Source: Leclercia adecarboxylata | Lineage (GTDB): Bacteria > Pseudomonadota > Gammaproteobacteria > Enterobacterales > Enterobacteriaceae | Assembly: GCF_023639785.1 (NCBI RefSeq) | Contig: NZ_CP098325.1 | Span: 1 to 64,000, forward strand | Direction of reading: 5' to 3' | Length of the DNA stretch: 64,000 nucleotides | Part shown: piece after piece, positions 37,706 to 47,310 of the stretch | Layout: each line of letters starts with the position of its first letter | How positions within the stretch are numbered: the stretch's first letter is position 1 | Translations under genes and position numbers: made by a program | Notes under the pieces: model-generated | Seen by the model: only the letters and a program-made list of their open reading frames with translations | The model's database searches: none | Told to the model about the DNA's origin: nothing

Positions 37706-39394
37706 ATGGCAAGTTCGGGCACAACATCACACAAGACGCGTTTCACAGGCGCGCAGTTAATCGTTCATTTGCTGGAACGTCAGGGTATTACCACGGTTGC
37801 GGGTATTCCTGGCGGGACGGTACTCCCGCTGTATGACGCCTTAAGCCAGAGCACGAAGATCCGCCACGTGCTGGCGCGACACGAGCAGGGCGCAGGCTTT
37901 ATTGCCCAGGGCATGGCGCGTACTCAGGGCAAACCGGCGGTCTGTATGGCCTGTAGCGGGCCGGGGGCCACCAACCTGGTGACCGCCATCGCCGATGCGC
38001 GCCTCGACTCCATCCCGTTAGTCTGCATTACCGGCCAGGTGCCCGCCTCGATGATCGGCACCGACGCATTTCAGGAAGTGGACACCTACGGCATCTCTAT
38101 CCCCATCACCAAGCACAACTACTTAGTGCGTGATATCAGCGAATTACCGCAGGTTATCAGCGATGCGTTCCGCATTGCCCAGTCCGGTCGTCCGGGTCCG
38201 GTGTGGATAGACATTCCTAAGGATGTGCAGACCGCTGAAATCGAGATCGACGTCCTGCCTGAGCCGGGTACCCGCGCGCCATCGCCGGCATTCAGCGCTG
38301 ACAGCGTACGCGAAGCCGCAGCCATGATTAATGCCGCGCAGCGCCCGGTGCTCTATCTGGGCGGCGGGGTAATTGACGCGCCTGACGCGGTGCGCGGCCT
38401 GGCTGAAAAAGCCAACCTGCCGACCACCATGACCCTGATGGCGCTGGGCATGCTGCCAAAAGCGCACCCGCTGTCGCTGGGAATGCTCGGGATGCACGGC
38501 GCGCGCAGCACCAACTTTATTCTGCAGGAGGCCGATCTGCTGATCGTTCTCGGGGCGCGTTTTGATGACCGGGCGATTGGCAAAACCGAGCAGTTCTGCC
38601 CGAACGCCAAAATCATTCACGTGGATATCGACCGCGCGGAGCTGGGTAAAATCAAGCAGCCGCACGTGGCGATCCAGGGCGATGTTAACGAGGTGCTGGC
38701 GCAGCTGCTGCCGCATATTGACGCCACCCCGCGCACCGCATGGCGCGAGCAGGTTACCGGTCTGCAGCAGGAGTTCCCGGGCGCCATCCCGACTGAAGGC
38801 GATCCGCTGAGCCACTACGGGCTGATTAACGCCGTGGCCGCCTGCGTGGACGACAGCGCCATTATCACTACCGACGTGGGCCAGCATCAGATGTGGACCG
38901 CCCAGGCCTATCCGCTGAACCGTCCGCGCCAGTGGCTGACCTCCGGCGGGCTGGGCACCATGGGCTTTGGCCTGCCTGCGGCGGTGGGCGCGGCGCTGGC
39001 TAACCCGGATCGCAAGGTGATCTGCTTCTCCGGCGACGGCAGCCTGATGATGAACATTCAGGAGATGGCCACCGCGGCGGAAAACCAGCTGGATGTAAAA
39101 ATCATCCTGATGAACAACGAAGCACTGGGGCTGGTGCATCAGCAGCAGAGCCTGTTCTACAAGCAGGGCGTCTTTGCCGCTACCTATCCGGGCACGATCA
39201 ACTTTATGCAGATTGCCGCCGGATTTGGCCTCTACACCTGCGATCTGAACGCTGAAGAGGATGCGCAGGCCGCGCTGCAGGAGGCGATTTCACGTCCGGG
39301 TCCGGCCCTGATCCACGTGCGTATCGATCCACAACAAAAAGTTTATCCGATGGTACCGCCGGGCGCGGCCAATACAGAAATGGTAGGGGAATAA
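37706..39394 (+). CDS. ilvB: Acetolactate synthase I large subunit IlvB
   Basis: 562-residue ThDP-dependent synthase joining two pyruvates (or pyruvate and 2-ketobutyrate), first step of valine/isoleucine synthesis. N-terminal ThDP-pyrimidine domain with the activating Glu in ARHEQGAGFIAQGMAR (E60), central FAD-binding domain, C-terminal ThDP-diphosphate motif GDGSLMMNIQEMATAAENQLDVKIILMNN. Same length as E. coli IlvB. Controlled by the ivbL attenuator; ilvN follows after 3 bases. Confidence 0.98.
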   Translation: MASSGTTSHKTRFTGAQLIVHLLERQGITTVAGIPGGTVLPLYDALSQSTKIRHVLARHEQGAGFIAQGMARTQGKPAVCMACSGPGATNLVTAIADARLDSIPLVCITGQVPASMIGTDAFQEVDTYGISIPITKHNYLVRDISELPQVISDAFRIAQSGRPGPVWIDIPKDVQTAEIEIDVLPEPGTRAPSPAFSADSVREAAAMINAAQRPVLYLGGGVIDAPDAVRGLAEKANLPTTMTLMALGMLPKAHPLSLGMLGMHGARSTNFILQEADLLIVLGARFDDRAIGKTEQFCPNAKIIHVDIDRAELGKIKQPHVAIQGDVNEVLAQLLPHIDATPRTAWREQVTGLQQEFPGAIPTEGDPLSHYGLINAVAACVDDSAIITTDVGQHQMWTAQAYPLNRPRQWLTSGGLGTMGFGLPAAVGAALANPDRKVICFSGDGSLMMNIQEMATAAENQLDVKIILMNNEALGLVHQQQSLFYKQGVFAATYPGTINFMQIAAGFGLYTCDLNAEEDAQAALQEAISRPGPALIHVRIDPQQKVYPMVPPGAANTEMVGE

Positions 39395-39397
39395 GCC

Positions 39398-39685
39398 ATG
39401 CAGAAGCAAAATGATAACGTCATTCTGGAACTCACCGTCCGTAACCACCCTGGCGTCATGACCCACGTCTGCGGGCTGTTTGCCCGCCGGGCGTTCAACG
39501 TGGAAGGCATTCTTTGTTTGCCCATTCAGGGCAGCGAGCACAGCCGCATCTGGCTGCTGGTAAATGACGATCAGCGGCTGGAGCAGATGATGGCGCAGAT
39601 CGACAAGCTGGAAGACGTGGTGAAAGTGGTGCGTAACCAGTCTGACCCGACCATGTTTAACAAAATTGCGGTGTTCTTCGAGTAA
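39398..39685 (+). CDS. ilvN: Acetolactate synthase I regulatory subunit IlvN
   Basis: 95-residue ACT-domain subunit ([36 protein letters not shown]) that activates IlvB and confers valine feedback inhibition. One residue shorter than in E. coli. Its stop directly abuts the convergent deoQ stop region with one base between. Confidence 0.97.
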   Translation: MQKQNDNVILELTVRNHPGVMTHVCGLFARRAFNVEGILCLPIQGSEHSRIWLLVNDDQRLEQMMAQIDKLEDVVKVVRNQSDPTMFNKIAVFFE

Positions 39686-39686
39686 C

Positions 39687-40478
39687 TTACTCCCCGGCGG
39701 CGTCCGGGGTAATAATCTTCACAAAACCGTTCCGGCAGTGGGCCGGATAGTCTGCCGGAAGCGGGCGGTCGCTGATCAGCACATCAAACGCCGACAGCGG
39801 CCCGATGCTGGCGGGCGCCACTTCATCAAACAGGGCGTAGCGGGCCAGCAGGATCTTGCGGATACCGTGCTGAATGGCTTTACGTTTGGTGGCCAGGTCA
39901 TCAAGGTTAAACCAGGTCACGCCGTAGTGCTCATGCACGCCGCTGGCCGAGATAAACACCTTGCGCGGGTTGAGTGAGTCGAGCACCGACGGATTACTGG
40001 TGTCGTAGAACGCATCGCTCTTTGCCCGGTAGGTGCCGCCACACAGAATCGCGGTGGCGTTCGGTTTCTCATTGAGCGCCATAAACACACGATGGGAATA
40101 GCAGATGCCGGTGAAGGTGATGTCGTCGGGGATCATGCTAATGACCAGCGGCATTTCCGGGCCATTATCGAAAAACACCAGATCGTTTTCCGCCACCATG
40201 CCAGCGGCCAGAATGGCAATAGGCAGGTCGTCGGGATGGTGCGTCTGGCTGCGCACCACGGGTGCGGCGGGAGCGGTGGCCGGTTTATTGACCATCACGA
40301 TATAGCCGCCCAGCAGGGTCAGGGGCAGGACGGTATCATGGTTGTCCGGGCTGAGATCGCGACGGATAGTCATCACGGAAACTTCCAGCATCCGGGCGGC
40401 ATCTTTCAGGTGAATGCGGTCGGTTTTCTTTAGCAGCTCAACCAGACGCCGGATTCGTTCTTTTTGCTTCGTCTCCAT
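39687..40478 (-). CDS. deoQ: DeoR-family repressor of deoxyribose operon, DeoQ
   Basis: 263-residue DeoR-type regulator: HTH in HLKDAARMLEVSVMTIRRDL, then the sugar-phosphate-binding domain with FFDNGPEMPLVI and ILCGGTYRAKSDAFYD. Close to E. coli DeoR, with an insert around 56-80. It is divergent from deoK with the same content as the deoQ/deoKPX region described in Salmonella and some pathogenic E. coli, where deoQ likewise borders deoK. Deoxyribose 5-phosphate is the probable inducer. Confidence 0.87.
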   Translation of the reverse strand: METKQKERIRRLVELLKKTDRIHLKDAARMLEVSVMTIRRDLSPDNHDTVLPLTLLGGYIVMVNKPATAPAAPVVRSQTHHPDDLPIAILAAGMVAENDLVFFDNGPEMPLVISMIPDDITFTGICYSHRVFMALNEKPNATAILCGGTYRAKSDAFYDTSNPSVLDSLNPRKVFISASGVHEHYGVTWFNLDDLATKRKAIQHGIRKILLARYALFDEVAPASIGPLSAFDVLISDRPLPADYPAHCRNGFVKIITPDAAGE

Positions 40479-40499
40479 TCACCTTCTCCGCACGGTGTG

Positions 40500-40770
40500 A
40501 TGTTCCTTAAAACACATTCATGATGCATCAGGAACATTTTTGTTGCGTCATACTATACTGCCGCCCGGCCGGAAAGAAAAGTCACTTCTTAAACTGTGTT
40601 TATCTCCCAATCTATTGTAATTAATGGAATAATTTTAAATTCCCATTATTGCGTCTCACTTTTCTCCCCGTGAATTGATTAATCATTAAACAGCGTTAAT
40701 GGATCTGCTAATCGCGATCGCAGTCACAAATGATACGGAAATAACATGATAATGTTACGATAATATCATT
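40500..40770. promoter_or_regulatory. deoQ/deoK divergent control region with inverted repeats
   Basis: The 323-base gap 40479-40801 has no gene. It contains ATGTTCCT (40500-40507) and its inverse AGGAACAT (40530-40537), with the palindrome TGATGCATCA (40521-40530) inside, and near deoK ATGATA (40746-40751) with TATCAT (40764-40769). These are candidate DeoQ operators. The region between (about 40600-40700) is A+T-rich and shows nothing else recognisable. Confidence 0.45.
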
Positions 40771-40801
40771 GTTGTGTGATTGTTTCAGAGAGGTAGTAAA
40801 C

Positions 40802-41722
40802 ATGGATATCGCGGTTATCGGCTCCAACATGGTGGATCTCATCACCTACATTAATCAGATGCCGAAAGAGGGGGAAACCCTCGAAGCCCCGGCCTTTAAA
40901 ATTGGCTGTGGCGGCAAAGGGGCGAATCAGGCGGTGGCGGCGGCCAAGCTCAACTCAAAAGTGATGATGCTGACCAAAGTCGGTGACGATATCTTTGCCG
41001 ATAACACCATCCGTAATCTGGAGTCCTGGGGCATCAATACCACCTATGTGGAAAAAGTGCCGTGCACCAGCAGCGGCGTGGCCCCCATCTTTGTGAACGC
41101 CAATTCCAGCAACAGCATTCTGATTGTGAAAGGCGCTAATAAATTCCTCTCGCCGGAAGATATCGACCGCGCGGCAGACGATCTGAAAAAGTGTCAGCTT
41201 ATTGTCCTGCAGCTCGAGGTACAGCTGGAGACGGTTTATCACGCTATCGAGTTCGGTAAAAAGCACGGAATTCAGGTGTTATTAAATCCGGCGCCGGCGC
41301 TGCGTGAATTAGACATGTCTTACGCCTGTAAATGTGATTTCTTTGTCCCTAATGAAACCGAGCTGGAAATTCTGACCGGCATGCCGGTAAACAATTACGA
41401 GAATATTTGCCTGGCTGCCCGCTCGCTGGTGGATAAAGGTCTGAACAATATTATCGTCACCATGGGTGAAAAAGGGGCGCTGTGGCTCACCCGTGATAAA
41501 GAAGTCGTGGTTCCTGCGTTTAAAGTGAATGCCGTTGACACCAGCGGAGCGGGCGATGCCTTTATTGGCTGCTTTGCCCACTACTACGTCCAGAGCGGCA
41601 ACGTCGAAGCCGCCATGAAAAAAGCCGCTCTCTTTGCCGCGTTCAGCGTCACCGGGAAAGGCACCCAGTCGTCTTACCCCAGCATTGAACAATTCAATGA
41701 GTTCCTGGCATTGAACGAATAA
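40802..41722 (+). CDS. deoK: Deoxyribokinase DeoK
   Basis: 306-residue PfkB/ribokinase-family enzyme phosphorylating 2-deoxy-D-ribose to deoxyribose 5-phosphate, which DeoC then cleaves. N-terminal GSNMVDLITYINQMPKEGETLEAPAFKIGCGGKGANQAVAAAKL and C-terminal ATP/anion-hole motif VNAVDTSGAGDAFIGCFAHYYVQ with the catalytic Asp (DTSGAGD). Start at 40802 after AGAGAGG; an in-frame upstream ATG at 40769 lacks an RBS. First of deoK-deoP-deoX. Confidence 0.92.
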   Translation: MDIAVIGSNMVDLITYINQMPKEGETLEAPAFKIGCGGKGANQAVAAAKLNSKVMMLTKVGDDIFADNTIRNLESWGINTTYVEKVPCTSSGVAPIFVNANSSNSILIVKGANKFLSPEDIDRAADDLKKCQLIVLQLEVQLETVYHAIEFGKKHGIQVLLNPAPALRELDMSYACKCDFFVPNETELEILTGMPVNNYENICLAARSLVDKGLNNIIVTMGEKGALWLTRDKEVVVPAFKVNAVDTSGAGDAFIGCFAHYYVQSGNVEAAMKKAALFAAFSVTGKGTQSSYPSIEQFNEFLALNE

Positions 41723-41751
41723 TAAAACCCTGCGAAATAAAAGGTAGCACT

Positions 41752-43068
41752 ATGAACGATAAAAACATCATTCAGATGCCTGACGGCTATCTGAATAAAA
41801 CCCCTCTGTTCCAGTTTATTTTGTTATCCTGCTTATTCCCGTTATGGGGATGCGCTGCTGCTTTAAATGATATTTTAATTACGCAATTTAAAAGTGTCTT
41901 TGCACTCAGTAATTTTGCCTCGGCGCTGGTGCAAAGCGCGTTTTATGGCGGTTATTTCCTTATTGCTATTCCTGCTTCGCTGGTGATTAAAAAGACCAGC
42001 TATAAAGTGGCGATCTTAATCGGATTAACGCTCTATATCGTGGGCTGTACGCTCTTTTTCCCCGCCTCGCACATGGCAACCTACACCATGTTCCTGGCGG
42101 CGATCTTTGCTATCGCTATTGGTCTGAGCTTCCTCGAAACGGCGGCCAACACCTACAGCTCGATGATCGGCCCGAAAGCCTACGCCACGCTGCGCCTGAA
42201 CGTCAGCCAGACCTTCTACCCGATTGGCGCTGCCGCGGGCATCCTGCTGGGTAAATATCTGGTCTTCTCCGAAGGCGACAGCCTGGAAAAACAGATGGCG
42301 GGCATGAACGCCGAGCAGATCCACAATTTTAAGATCCTGATGCTGGAGAACACCCTGGAGCCCTACAAGTACATGATTATGGTCCTGGTGGTGGTTATGG
42401 TGCTGTTCCTGTTGACCCGCTTCCCGACCTGTAAAGTGGCGCAAACCGCCGAGCATAAACGTCCCTCGGCAATGGATACCCTGCGCTATCTCGCCACTAA
42501 TTCGCGCTTCCGCCGCGGTATTGTGGCGCAGTTCCTCTATGTAGGCATGCAGGTGGCGGTGTGGTCGTTCACCATCCGTCTGGCGCTGGAGCTGGGCGAT
42601 ATCAACGAGCGCGATGCCTCTAACTTCATGGTCTACAGCTTTGCCTGCTTCTTCATCGGCAAGTTTGTCGCCAACATTCTGATGACCCGCTTTAACCCGG
42701 CGAAGGTGCTGATTATGTACTCGGTGATCGGCGCCCTGTTCCTGGCCTACGTGGCGCTGGCCCCGAGCTTTAGCGCAGTTTACGTCGCGGTGCTGGTGAG
42801 CATTCTCTTCGGACCCTGCTGGGCAACCATCTACGCCGGCACCCTGGATACGGTGGACAACGAGCATACCGAGATGGCCGGGGCGGTGATCGTGATGGCG
42901 ATTGTCGGTGCGGCGGTAGTGCCTGCGGTGCAGGGCTACGTGGCCGATCTGTTCCACTCCCTCCAGGCCTCGTTCCTGGTGTCGATGCTGTGCTTTGTTT
43001 ACGTGGGCGTCTACTTCTGGCGTGAGAGCAAAGTGCGCCGCGAACTGACCGAAGCCACGGCTTCCTGA
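41752..43068 (+). CDS. deoP: Deoxyribose permease DeoP
   Basis: 438-residue inner-membrane MFS transporter of the fucose/galactose:H+ symporter family, about 12 transmembrane segments. FucP-like features include FILLSCLFPLWGCAAALNDILITQFKSVFALSNFASALVQSAFYGGYF and LSFLETAANTYSSMIGP. Placed between deoK and deoX, 29 bases after deoK and 11 bases before deoX, as in Salmonella. Confidence 0.92.
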   Translation: MNDKNIIQMPDGYLNKTPLFQFILLSCLFPLWGCAAALNDILITQFKSVFALSNFASALVQSAFYGGYFLIAIPASLVIKKTSYKVAILIGLTLYIVGCTLFFPASHMATYTMFLAAIFAIAIGLSFLETAANTYSSMIGPKAYATLRLNVSQTFYPIGAAAGILLGKYLVFSEGDSLEKQMAGMNAEQIHNFKILMLENTLEPYKYMIMVLVVVMVLFLLTRFPTCKVAQTAEHKRPSAMDTLRYLATNSRFRRGIVAQFLYVGMQVAVWSFTIRLALELGDINERDASNFMVYSFACFFIGKFVANILMTRFNPAKVLIMYSVIGALFLAYVALAPSFSAVYVAVLVSILFGPCWATIYAGTLDTVDNEHTEMAGAVIVMAIVGAAVVPAVQGYVADLFHSLQASFLVSMLCFVYVGVYFWRESKVRRELTEATAS

Positions 43069-43079
43069 GGAGGATCACC

Positions 43080-44090
43080 ATGACGCAACTTCCCCTGTGG
43101 CGCGCGCTCTTTACCGAACAGCCGCGCACTGTGCTGCAAAACGATGACTTCACGGTGACGGCGTTTCGCTACGCCAGCGGCGTGGAGGGGCTGCGGGTGC
43201 AAAACCGCCGCGGTCATCTGGTGATCCTGCCCTGGCTGGGGCAGATGATCTGGGATGCGGAGTTCGACGGCCACGACCTGACGATGCGCAATATGTTCAG
43301 CCAGCCCAGAGCGGCAAAAGAGGTGGTCGAAACCTATGGCTGCTTCGCCTTCCACTCCGGCCTGCTGGCGAACGGCTGTCCGTCGCCGGAGGACAGCCAT
43401 CCGCTGCATGGCGAAATGCCCTGCGCGCCCATGGATGACGCCTGGCTGGTGCTGGCCGACGACAGCCTGACGGTGACCGGGCGCTATGAGTATGTGATGG
43501 GGTTCGGTCATCATTACCAGGCGCAGCCCGCCGTCACGCTGCGCAAGGACAGCGCCCTGTTTGATATCGCCATGTCGGTGACCAATCTGGCGTCGGTGCC
43601 GATGCCGCTCCAGTACATGTGTCACATGAACTATGCCTATGTGGCGGGGGCCACCTTCAGCCAGAACGTACCGGATGAGGCGATCGCGCTGCGGGAGTCG
43701 GTACCGGCGCACGTGAAGCCTACCGAACAGTGGCTGGCGTTCAATCAGCGTTTGCTGCAGGGCGAAGCCTCCCTGAAGGCGCTGGACGAGCCGCACTATT
43801 ACGATCCGGAGATCGTCTTTTTTGCCGACAGGCTCGACCGCTACACCGCGCAACCAGAGTTTCGCATGACCGCCCCGGATGGCATCACCTTCGTGACCCG
43901 CTTTGCCAGCGCGGAGCTTAACTACGCCACCCGCTGGATCCTCTACAACGGCGACCAAAAGGTGGCGGCCTTCGTGCTCCCCGCCACCTGTCGCCCGGAA
44001 GGGTTCCTGGCGGCCCAGCGCAGCGGCAGCCTGATTGAACTGGCTCCGGCCGAAACCCGCCGTTTCACGGTGACTACCGGGATCCTCTGA
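43080..44090 (+). CDS. deoX: DeoX, aldose-1-epimerase-like protein
   Basis: 336 residues resembling DUF4432/galactose mutarotase-like proteins, beta-sandwich with HHYQAQPAVTLRK and YMCHMNYAYVAGATFSQN. It may interconvert deoxyribose anomers or bind the sugar; function is unproven. AGGAGG precedes the ATG. Last gene of the deo operon, followed by a REP-type hairpin. Confidence 0.85.
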   Translation: MTQLPLWRALFTEQPRTVLQNDDFTVTAFRYASGVEGLRVQNRRGHLVILPWLGQMIWDAEFDGHDLTMRNMFSQPRAAKEVVETYGCFAFHSGLLANGCPSPEDSHPLHGEMPCAPMDDAWLVLADDSLTVTGRYEYVMGFGHHYQAQPAVTLRKDSALFDIAMSVTNLASVPMPLQYMCHMNYAYVAGATFSQNVPDEAIALRESVPAHVKPTEQWLAFNQRLLQGEASLKALDEPHYYDPEIVFFADRLDRYTAQPEFRMTAPDGITFVTRFASAELNYATRWILYNGDQKVAAFVLPATCRPEGFLAAQRSGSLIELAPAETRRFTVTTGIL

Positions 44091-44100
44091 CGGCGACAGT

Positions 44101-44128
44101 GCCGGATGGCGTTACGCCGCCATCCGGC
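44101..44128. repeat. REP-type palindrome after deoX
   Basis: GCCGGATGGCG (44101-44111) and CGCCATCCGGC (44118-44128) form an 11-bp perfect stem with loop TTACGC, the classic enterobacterial REP hairpin. It probably stabilises the deo mRNA 3' end. Confidence 0.85.
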
Positions 44129-44250
44129 GCTTTCACACCCTTGCCCAGGCTTTACCCCGCTTTACACACCCGCCCCGCCTCATGCTCTACAGTTTTAGTT
44201 TGCTGCCGCCTTTCGCGCAGCCTTAGCCCCTTTGCTAATGGAGAGCTTGC

Positions 44251-45255
44251 ATGTTGACCCGACGATTGTCCTGCCTGGCGCTGCTGGTGGCGCTGGCCTC
44301 ACCCGCGATGGCGGCGGATACCCCCACCTACGGCGAGAAGCTGGAAGGTTTTGACTACGCCTGGCCGGTGAAACACTTCACCTTTACCTCGCAGAACCAG
44401 TCTCTGGATATGGCGTATCTGGACGTGAAGCCGGAGAAAGCCAACGGCCGCACCGTGGTGCTGATGCACGGTAAAAACTTCTGCGCCGGGACCTGGGATG
44501 GCACGATCCGGGCCCTCACCGCCAGCGGCTATCGCGTGATAGCACCCGATCAGATAGGTTTTTGCAAATCCACCAAGCCTGAGCGGTATCAGTACACCTT
44601 CCAGCAGCTGGCGGATAACACCCATGCCTTGCTGAAAGAGCTGGGTATCGATCGCGTCACCGTCATCGGGCACTCCACCGGCGGCATGCTGGCCACCCGC
44701 TACGCGCTGATGTGGCCGCAGCAGGTAGAGCAGCTGGTGATGGTCAACCCGATTGGTCTCGAGGACTGGAAAGCGCGCGGCGTGCCGCATATTACCGTTG
44801 ACCAGTGGTATCAGCGCGAGCTGAAAACCAGCGCCGACGGCATCCGTGAGTACGAGAAAAATACCTATTACGCCGGGGAGTGGAAGCCGGAATATGAGCG
44901 CTGGGTCACCATGCTCGCCGGGCTGAATAACGGGCCGGGCAAAGAGCGCGTGGCCTGGAACTCGGCGCTGCTCTACGACATGATCTATACCCAGCCGGTT
45001 ATCTATGAATTCAGCGAGCTGAAGATGCCGGTATTATTGATGATCGGCACGAAGGACAATACCGCCATCGGGAAAGATCTCGCCCCGCCGGAGATCCGCA
45101 AAACCCTTGGCAACTACGCGGTGTTGGGCAAAGAGACGGCGAAGCGGATCCCACAGGCTACGCTTGTCGAGTTTAACGACATGGGCCACGCCCCTCAGAT
45201 GCAGGATCCTGCACGCTTCCACGAGGCGCTGCTGAAGGGGCTTCAGACGCGCTGA
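44251..45255 (+). CDS. Exported alpha/beta hydrolase
   Basis: 334 residues with a Sec signal peptide (MLTRRLSCLALLVALASPAMA, cleavage after residue 21), so periplasmic. Catalytic triad visible: nucleophile S142 in GHSTGGM, Asp in IGTKDNTAIGK, His in DMGHAPQMQD. The oxyanion loop is LMHGKNFCAG. Esterase, lipase or epoxide-hydrolase-like roles are possible; substrate unknown. A single gene whose 3' end overlaps the convergent LysR gene by 13 bases. Confidence 0.88.
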   Translation: MLTRRLSCLALLVALASPAMAADTPTYGEKLEGFDYAWPVKHFTFTSQNQSLDMAYLDVKPEKANGRTVVLMHGKNFCAGTWDGTIRALTASGYRVIAPDQIGFCKSTKPERYQYTFQQLADNTHALLKELGIDRVTVIGHSTGGMLATRYALMWPQQVEQLVMVNPIGLEDWKARGVPHITVDQWYQRELKTSADGIREYEKNTYYAGEWKPEYERWVTMLAGLNNGPGKERVAWNSALLYDMIYTQPVIYEFSELKMPVLLMIGTKDNTAIGKDLAPPEIRKTLGNYAVLGKETAKRIPQATLVEFNDMGHAPQMQDPARFHEALLKGLQTR

Positions 45256-46145
45256 CTTGTCTCCAGCATCAGCCCGCGCAGCCATGCCTGCGCGGGATGA
45301 CGGTGCGTTCTTCCGTGCCAGGCCATGCTTTTGGTGAACCCTGGAATATCCACGGGCGCCTCGCAGACCCACATGTCTTGCCGGTTCTCTGCCATCCGGC
45401 CAGGTACTACGGCCATCATGTCGCTGATCGCCAGCACCTCCGGCAGTACCAGAAAGCTGCTCACCGATAACCCGATGTGCCGCGTGTGTCCAATCCGCGC
45501 CAGCGCGTCGTCGGTGACGCCGTGAAAACTCTCGCCCTCGTAAGAGACCAGCACATGTTCCAGGGCGCAAAACCGATCCAGCGTCAGCGGCTTGCCCGCG
45601 TCCGGGTGGTCGGCGCGCATCATGCAGACATAGGTTTCGTCGTACAGCGCGCGGCTGTGCAACTCGTCCGGCGTGGTGTGGGGCGTCAGCAGGGCGAGGT
45701 CGATCTTCCCCTGTTCAAGCTGACTCACCAGACGGTCGGGCTCGACCGGCACAACGCGTACGCGCACCGCGGGCGCCTGGACTTTCAGCGCGGCGATAAA
45801 GGGCACAACCACCGCCCGCAGGGCGTAGTCGGTAGCGGCGAGGGTAAAGGTCAGGCTGGCGCTGAGGGGATCAAACCCGGTGGGCTGCAGCAGCATGTCG
45901 ATATCCGCCAGGATACGCTTCACCGGCCCGGCCAGCGTTTCTGCGCGGATGGTCGGCACGATGCCGTGCGGAACGCGAATAAACAGCGGATCGTCAAAGT
46001 AATCGCGCAGTCGACTGAGCATGCCGCTGACCGCGGGCTGGGTCAGCGACAGGCGCGCTGCCGCACGGGTGACGCTGCGCTCATCCAGCAGAGCATCCAG
46101 AGTTTTTAAAAGATTCAAATCCAGGGTGCGGATATCCGTTTTCAT
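45243..46145 (-). CDS. LysR-family regulator
   Basis: 300 residues: HTH SVTRAAARLSLTQPAVSGMLSRLRDYFDDPLFIR near the N terminus, co-inducer domain from about 95 with LTFTLAATDYALRAVVVPF. The NodD/NahR-like subgroup (LDLNLLKTLDALLDERSVTRAA) is suggested. Target unknown; candidates are the overlapping convergent hydrolase and the divergent yicN. Confidence 0.88.
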   Translation of the reverse strand: MKTDIRTLDLNLLKTLDALLDERSVTRAAARLSLTQPAVSGMLSRLRDYFDDPLFIRVPHGIVPTIRAETLAGPVKRILADIDMLLQPTGFDPLSASLTFTLAATDYALRAVVVPFIAALKVQAPAVRVRVVPVEPDRLVSQLEQGKIDLALLTPHTTPDELHSRALYDETYVCMMRADHPDAGKPLTLDRFCALEHVLVSYEGESFHGVTDDALARIGHTRHIGLSVSSFLVLPEVLAISDMMAVVPGRMAENRQDMWVCEAPVDIPGFTKSMAWHGRTHRHPAQAWLRGLMLETSQRV

Positions 46146-46245
46146 CGCCTTGTACCACCTGTTTTGTGCGCATTAATACGACTTTGTCCGCTGTCGACGC
46201 GCTGCGTTTCCCGATATTATGCTCGCTTAATCGTAAGGAGAGTGC

Positions 46246-46698
46246 ATGGTCTGGATAATGCTGGCTACGCTTGCCGTGGTGTTTGTGGTGGGCTTTCGCG
46301 TAATGACGTCGGGTTCCCGGCGCGCCATTCGTCGTCTCAGCGAACGGCTGGGGATCACCCCTGTGCCGCTGGAATCGATGATCGACCAGTTTGGCAAAAG
46401 CGCCGGCAATGAGTTTATCCGCTATCTTGAACGCCCCGACGAAGCGCATCTGCAAAATGCCGCTCAGGTGCTGCTGATCTGGCAGGTGTGCATTGTCGAT
46501 AGCAGCGAAAACAACCTGTTGAGCTGGTATCGCCTGCTGCGCAAGGCGCGTCTCGCCGCGCCAATCACCGATGCGCAGATTCGCCTGGCGCTCGGCTTTA
46601 TGCGCGATATGGAGCCCGATCCGCACGACCTTAACGCCTTCCAGCTGCGCTATAACCAGCTCTTCCTGCCGGAAGAGGGGGTTTTCTTCCTGCACTGA
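46246..46698 (+). CDS. yicN: YicN, DUF1198 membrane-anchored protein
   Basis: 150 residues with one N-terminal transmembrane helix (MVWIMLATLAVVFVVGFRVM) and a cytosolic helical domain; DUF1198 family. Length equals E. coli YicN and nepI lies nearby as there. AAGGAGAG precedes the ATG. Function unknown. Confidence 0.85.
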   Translation: MVWIMLATLAVVFVVGFRVMTSGSRRAIRRLSERLGITPVPLESMIDQFGKSAGNEFIRYLERPDEAHLQNAAQVLLIWQVCIVDSSENNLLSWYRLLRKARLAAPITDAQIRLALGFMRDMEPDPHDLNAFQLRYNQLFLPEEGVFFLH

Positions 46699-46795
46699 TA
46701 TCACCAGCCGTGATGAGGATTATAAATCATCGTCATTAGATTTATACCGCTGTCCGGCGCACCATTTCCTCATCAACAACGCGATGAGGTGAATC

Positions 46796-47305
46796 ATGAA
46801 ACAATCAGCCATTATCTGGCCGCAGGACTACCTGCCAGGCACAACCGATAACTTTGCATCCAACGAAATTATCGTCGCCGGGCTGACCGCCCGGGCCGTC
46901 TGGGACCAGCTCAACGACACTTCCCGCTGGCCGGAATACTACAGCAATGCCGAAGACATTCGCTTTCACGACGGTAGCGGCCCGGAATTAAGCGCCAACG
47001 CCCGCTTCCGTTTCACCACCTTTGGCTTCCCGGTGGAAGCGCAGATCACTGAATACGTGCCCCCAGTGGCAGGGCTGGCCGCGCGTATTGCCTGGCATGG
47101 CTGGGTGGAAGGGGATGCGAATTCGCGCCTCGACGTGATCCACGCCTGGCTGTTTGAAGATCTTCCCGGTAATCGGGTCCGCATCCTGACCCAGGAGTCG
47201 CAGAAAGGCGTTCCGGCCCAGGAACTGGCGCGCACGGTGCCTAATCCGATGATCAACGGCCATCAGGAGTGGATTGTCGGTCTGGCGACGGCGGCGCGCG
47301 GTTAA
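46796..47305 (+). CDS. SRPBCC-domain protein
   Basis: 169 residues with the START/SRPBCC (polyketide cyclase-like) ligand-binding fold: LTARAVWDQLNDTSRWPEYYSNAEDIRFHDGSGPELSANARFRF and a C-terminal helix region MINGHQEWIVGLATAARG. Such proteins bind hydrophobic ligands; no enzymatic residues can be assigned. Stands alone between yicN and nepI. Confidence 0.8.
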   Translation: MKQSAIIWPQDYLPGTTDNFASNEIIVAGLTARAVWDQLNDTSRWPEYYSNAEDIRFHDGSGPELSANARFRFTTFGFPVEAQITEYVPPVAGLAARIAWHGWVEGDANSRLDVIHAWLFEDLPGNRVRILTQESQKGVPAQELARTVPNPMINGHQEWIVGLATAARG

Positions 47306-47310
47306 TATCG

